This document shows, piece by piece, positions 60,902 through 64,000 of a stretch of 64,000 nucleotides of DNA. A model generated the notes under the pieces. It saw only the letters and a program-made list of their open reading frames with translations. It did no database searches and had not been told where the DNA came from. Every line of letters begins with the position of its first letter. Position 1 is the stretch's first letter. The stretch spans positions 3,693,501 through 3,757,500 of the forward strand of contig NZ_CP012602.1 in NCBI RefSeq assembly GCF_001278805.1, in the 5' to 3' direction. Source of the stretch: Bacillus sp. FJAT-18017 (GTDB taxonomy: Bacteria; Bacillota; Bacilli; Bacillales; Cytobacillaceae). Position numbers and translations under genes: made by a program.

Positions 60902-63127
60902 TTAAATAGAGTTGAGAATACGCCGTAATTGTTCACGCAACTCTGTATCTATATCCGATTCTTTGGCATTTTCCAAGTGTTTTAAGGCATCCTGTAAATG
61001 TTTGCTTGCTTCCTCCTGCCTTCCCATATCACGATGATGGATGGCTGAATTAAGTGAATTGATTAGCTGCTGACTGACTGAATTTGCGATATTGCCATAA
61101 ACCGTTTCCCGTTCCACAAACTTGAAACCTGACTCTAGCGTGTCGGATACTTCAATTTTCATTAAATCTACTTTATTGACGTAATAGATATTTCCATCGT
61201 TGCCGATTGTCATTAGCTCAGTCACAGTGTTGGTCAACACCTCATGTTCCAGCGTAACAGGGTCAATTTCCGTTAAGTTACCAGCAAGATTTGTGTACAT
61301 AAGACCATCCTCACTCCAGCGAATATGGATTGGTCTCCATCTTCCGTAATCCTTTACTTCAGGGAAGATGTTTTTGCTTTTCACAATTTCAAGCGTATCC
61401 GGATCCATTGCAAAAATTGCTCCGGCTGCTGCTGACCAAAGCAAACCGTCAGGACCAAGGCTCATCCCGCTAATCATTTTTGGCTGGACTGTGACACCTG
61501 GTATCTCCGGTACAAACTCAGTAATTTTCTCACCCTTTTCTATATCCCAAACGAATATCTTTGCAGCAGGCTCAGTTGGGTCAATTCCCAATCCACCCGC
61601 AACGGTTGTGGAGCCATATAGCTTGCCATTCACTTCTGCCAGCCCAGCGATGGCTTGATTATGGACAACATTTGGATATACAGCTGTGTCTTTTACATTG
61701 GCAGGATCCAGGACAGTTAAAGAGCCGCCAAGATACCCGTAGTCAGGAATTGTACCAATGAATAATTTATTTTGTGCAGCAGTCATAATAAATGGGCGGT
61801 CCTGATGAGGAATATCGTAAATCTGTTTAGGCGTTGAAGCTGGATTCGTAGTATCCATTTCAAAAATGGTAGCGCCAGTATAAACACCAAAATACATCTT
61901 ATCACCAAGAGCTGCCATACCTTCTGCCTGCCCTAACGTGAAATTGCGGTTTACATTTGTTTCCGGATTATAAACGGCACCTTTACCACCAGGGTAGCCA
62001 CTTAAATATAAATTGCCTTCAGGCCCTTTTTCCAATGTTTGAATTGGAATAGGATTTCCGACAATCGGCAGTTGAGTTGTTTTTACTTTTTTAGTTTGCA
62101 AGTTCATATACGTGACTTGGCCGCCGAATTGGACAGTAACTAAAGATTTGCCCGGCAAGTCTGGATCATTCTCTACTTCAACCCAAGCTGTATTCCGTAA
62201 GAAAGTTCCGAACACGACTTTAGTATCGGTCGCGCTTAACGTATTCAAATCCACTTCCATTAATTTACTGCCTTGCAGGAAGTATACTTTGTTACTTCCA
62301 GGCAAGCCATGTATTAATCGAATCCCTTTACTGTTTGTGTAGTACTTGTCACTCCATTGGCCAGTTTCTGTATCATAAAACAGGAGGGTGTTACTTCCGC
62401 CGCCAACTCCTGCGACGATATATTTGCCTGCCGCATCCATTTGCCAAACACTGCTGCCAGGAACAACATGGTCAGGAACCTTAATTTTTTCATATTCGCC
62501 CGTTTCTACATCCAATTTCACGATTGCATTCTCAACGCCAATGCCCAAATACAAGTACCCATTATGGTATGCTGTGGATCTGGAATAGCTTTGGCCTGGG
62601 GCAATACTGCCATAATCCTTCATTTCGCCTGTTTTTGGGTCATAGCGGCCAGCTTTTGCATTTGGATATGAGCCAAAATAGACACGTCCTTCTTCATCAT
62701 AGGACAAGCCGTAGACAACACTCTCACCGATTCCCCCTAGGTTCTTTACTTCCTTCGTTACAGGAGAATATTCATAAAGATATCCATTGCCTCCGATATA
62801 GACGTTGCCATTCGGTACCGTGATATGTGTCCAAACAGCCCCTGTTCCTTCTAAAGGATAAGTTCTTAGGACTTCCTGGCTTTTAAGGTCTACAACCTGA
62901 AAGATAGCCGGGCTGCCGCTTGAAGTTGTGTACATTATATCCCGTCCATCTTCAACCCCGTATGTAGAGTCATATACCGCTACACTTTGAATAAGTGAAC
63001 CTAGATTCGTTGGTTCTGAATTTCTCTTTCCTGATTCTGCATGGGCGGGATTACCCATAAAGAAAGAAGAAACAATTAACACAAATGTAGTTAAAAGAAT
63101 TGCGAACTGTTTTGAAAACGCCTTCAT
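60902..63127 (-). CDS. Secreted beta-propeller protein with FIMAH-like tail
   Basis: This 741-residue protein has a signal peptide MKAFSKQFAILLTTFVLIVS with a cleavage site at AHA-ES (about 30). The body is a beta-propeller of repeated blades, for example EGRVYFGSYPNAKAGRYDPK and NKLFIGTIPDYGYLGGSLTV. The end (SLNSAIHHRDMGRQEEASKH) is a FIMAH-like helical pair. It is a paralogue of the protein at 48253; both contain GGSLTV/GGALTV and GGLGI-PTEP. It lacks that protein's carbohydrate-binding and Big-like modules. Extracellular; ligand unknown. Confidence 0.87.
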   Translation of the reverse strand: MKAFSKQFAILLTTFVLIVSSFFMGNPAHAESGKRNSEPTNLGSLIQSVAVYDSTYGVEDGRDIMYTTSSGSPAIFQVVDLKSQEVLRTYPLEGTGAVWTHITVPNGNVYIGGNGYLYEYSPVTKEVKNLGGIGESVVYGLSYDEEGRVYFGSYPNAKAGRYDPKTGEMKDYGSIAPGQSYSRSTAYHNGYLYLGIGVENAIVKLDVETGEYEKIKVPDHVVPGSSVWQMDAAGKYIVAGVGGGSNTLLFYDTETGQWSDKYYTNSKGIRLIHGLPGSNKVYFLQGSKLMEVDLNTLSATDTKVVFGTFLRNTAWVEVENDPDLPGKSLVTVQFGGQVTYMNLQTKKVKTTQLPIVGNPIPIQTLEKGPEGNLYLSGYPGGKGAVYNPETNVNRNFTLGQAEGMAALGDKMYFGVYTGATIFEMDTTNPASTPKQIYDIPHQDRPFIMTAAQNKLFIGTIPDYGYLGGSLTVLDPANVKDTAVYPNVVHNQAIAGLAEVNGKLYGSTTVAGGLGIDPTEPAAKIFVWDIEKGEKITEFVPEIPGVTVQPKMISGMSLGPDGLLWSAAAGAIFAMDPDTLEIVKSKNIFPEVKDYGRWRPIHIRWSEDGLMYTNLAGNLTEIDPVTLEHEVLTNTVTELMTIGNDGNIYYVNKVDLMKIEVSDTLESGFKFVERETVYGNIANSVSQQLINSLNSAIHHRDMGRQEEASKHLQDALKHLENAKESDIDTELREQLRRILNSI

Positions 63128-63499
63128 TTTGTTTCACTCCTTTTTATTTAATTTTTTCAGAAAGTTTATGTACCAATTTCACCTCTCCCTTTTTCCTAAT
63201 ATTCTAAAAATACCAAACCTGCAACTAGACTTACATGTCGAAAAATAGCCCGTATTTAATAAAGGAATATAGTCCTATGAGGATATCAGGCTCGTCTCGT
63301 TCTTTTGTACTGTGTTTAGGCTTTTATTGGAACACACAGTGGTTATCTTCATTTGCACATGAAGAAGGGGATGTTCATTTACGTTAAACTCGCTAACTAC
63401 ATTCCCGGAAATATCGATGAGAGAAATAATTACCTCGGTCCTTTTCAATTGTATAGTTTTGATTCAAATAGCAAAGATAAAAAAGCGGAGGTGACTGAA
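63128..63499. other. Intergenic stretch, 372 bp
   Basis: It holds the ribosome site and probable promoter of the second propeller gene and the leader of the next small gene. The plus-strand frame is open from 63353, but no ribosome site supports that start. None of the GTC-type operators of the sugar locus is seen here. Confidence 0.5.
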
Positions 63500-63643
63500 A
63501 TGCCTAGTAAAAACAACGATCAAAACAGCATGAAATATAGTATTTGGGAAACGAGAGTAGATGAAAAACAAAAAGAAAAAATTGAAAAATCTCCTGAATT
63601 AAATCATGAACACAATTTTGATGGTAAGAATTTAGGTAAATAG
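63500..63643 (+). CDS. 47-residue hydrophilic small protein
   Basis: The ATG at 63500 follows GGAGGTG by 6 nt. The protein MPSKNNDQNSMKYSIWETRV... is very rich in Lys, Glu and Asn with no cysteine and no hydrophobic core. It looks disordered, like several short sporulation- or stress-related Bacillus proteins. No family is recognised. A terminator follows. Confidence 0.6.
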   Translation: MPSKNNDQNSMKYSIWETRVDEKQKEKIEKSPELNHEHNFDGKNLGK

Positions 63644-63716
63644 CGTGAATTACCCGCATAATTTGTAAAGCTTGTCCTGGAAGCTGCATGGTGAAAAATC
63701 TCCATTTATGAAAACA

Positions 63717-63752
63717 AAAGAAGCTGAGCCAGTAAATTGCTCAGCTTCTTTT
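63717..63752. terminator. Terminator between convergent genes
   Basis: AAAAGAAGCTGAGC and GCTCAGCTTCTTTT pair around 9 nt. It separates the small plus-strand gene from the minus-strand gene at the window edge. Confidence 0.9.
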
Positions 63753-63926
63753 GTTATTCGTACGAATAAGCGTTATTCATGAAAAAAAGAAACGGTTCTC
63801 CCCCACCGTTTGGCAAGTTAGAACAGTCCCTGTTTAAATGATTTGGATTGACATATCACTGGGAATCCAAGAATATTATTATCAGTCTTCCGTACACTAA
63901 AGCGAATGTCATTGAGAGTATTAATG

Positions 63927-64000
63927 TTATTTTTGGATGTTCTCATAGAAGACAATTCTATTTCCAAATGGGTCTCCAATCCTAACCTCACGAGTATTCC
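63927..64000 (-). CDS. C-terminal end of a VOC/glyoxalase-type protein (partial)
   Basis: The minus strand at the window edge reads ...REVRIGDPFGNRIVFYENIQK and then a stop. DPFGNRIxF-E is the usual last strand of glyoxalase/bleomycin-resistance (VOC) proteins, including a metal-binding Glu. Only about 24 residues are in the window. Confidence 0.6.
   Translation of the reverse strand, partial: NTREVRIGDPFGNRIVFYENIQK

Overview
The window looks like chromosomal DNA from a low-to-moderate GC Firmicute of the family Bacillaceae. The evidence is the Bacillus-type Shine-Dalgarno sites (AAAGGAGG-like), the frequent TTG/GTG starts, a YfmQ-like gene, thioredoxin-type ArsC, YesL-type and FIMAH-type proteins, and a PurR-box-like operator. 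There is no phage block, no tRNA or rRNA, no CRISPR array and no transposase gene. The genus cannot be fixed from the sequence alone.

Layout. (1) 1-8.2 kb: the start of an amidohydrolase overlapped by a 1026-residue GNAT-fusion protein, a structured intergenic element, a 52-bp repeat array, a Rieske oxygenase divergent from a PurR-box-controlled NCS2 permease, and a NIF3-like protein. (2) 8.3-13.2 kb: two arsenic/metalloid modules. The plus-strand one is ArsR, a tiny Cys-tailed protein, an ArsP-like permease and two more small Cys-Cys proteins, with four ATCAA-N6-TTGAT operators. The minus-strand one is a classical arsR-arsB-arsC operon. (3) 13.2-21.1 kb: ordinary housekeeping and accessory genes (SulP plus universal stress protein, a decayed GNAT pseudogene, YfmQ, a Dph6-like ATPase flanked by two related palindromes, MarR plus MFS, DegV).

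(4) 21.2-48 kb: a large glycan-utilisation locus. It holds an SGNH hydrolase, two glycosidase-like proteins, an FAD-dependent oxidoreductase, three Gfo/Idh/MocA dehydrogenases, GH1 and GH20 glycosidases, NagA, an MDR dehydrogenase, a DHDPS-family aldolase, an SDR, a CUT1 ABC transporter without its ATPase, YesL and a second FAD oxidoreductase. A probable local regulator at 37.8 kb fuses a GGEEF-type GGDEF domain to a winged helix. Four intergenic regions carry the same operator-like pattern, two GTC cores exactly 11 bp apart. GH20, GH1 and NagA point to uptake and cytoplasmic breakdown of an N-acetylhexosamine-containing oligosaccharide. The multiple oxidoreductases suggest that the sugar is oxidised or otherwise unusual. 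A candidate orphan omega-RNA (HEARO-like) without a nuclease gene lies at 23.6-23.9 kb.

(5) 48.2-51.3 kb and 60.9-63.1 kb: two exported paralogous beta-propeller proteins with FIMAH-like tails. (6) 51.5-59.6 kb: a tightly packed operon with a dihydroorotase-like amidohydrolase, PyrD-like and PyrK-like proteins, an M20 carbamoyl-amino-acid hydrolase, a CapA-like protein, an IclR regulator and an aromatic-acid-type MFS transporter. The best reading is reductive orotate catabolism: orotate to dihydroorotate to N-carbamoyl-aspartate to aspartate. Matching operator-like sites lie before iclR and before the transporter gene.

A recurring oddity is a set of intergenic tandem arrays of different sequence that all have a period of about 52 bp. 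All database-dependent statements are inference; no searches were run.
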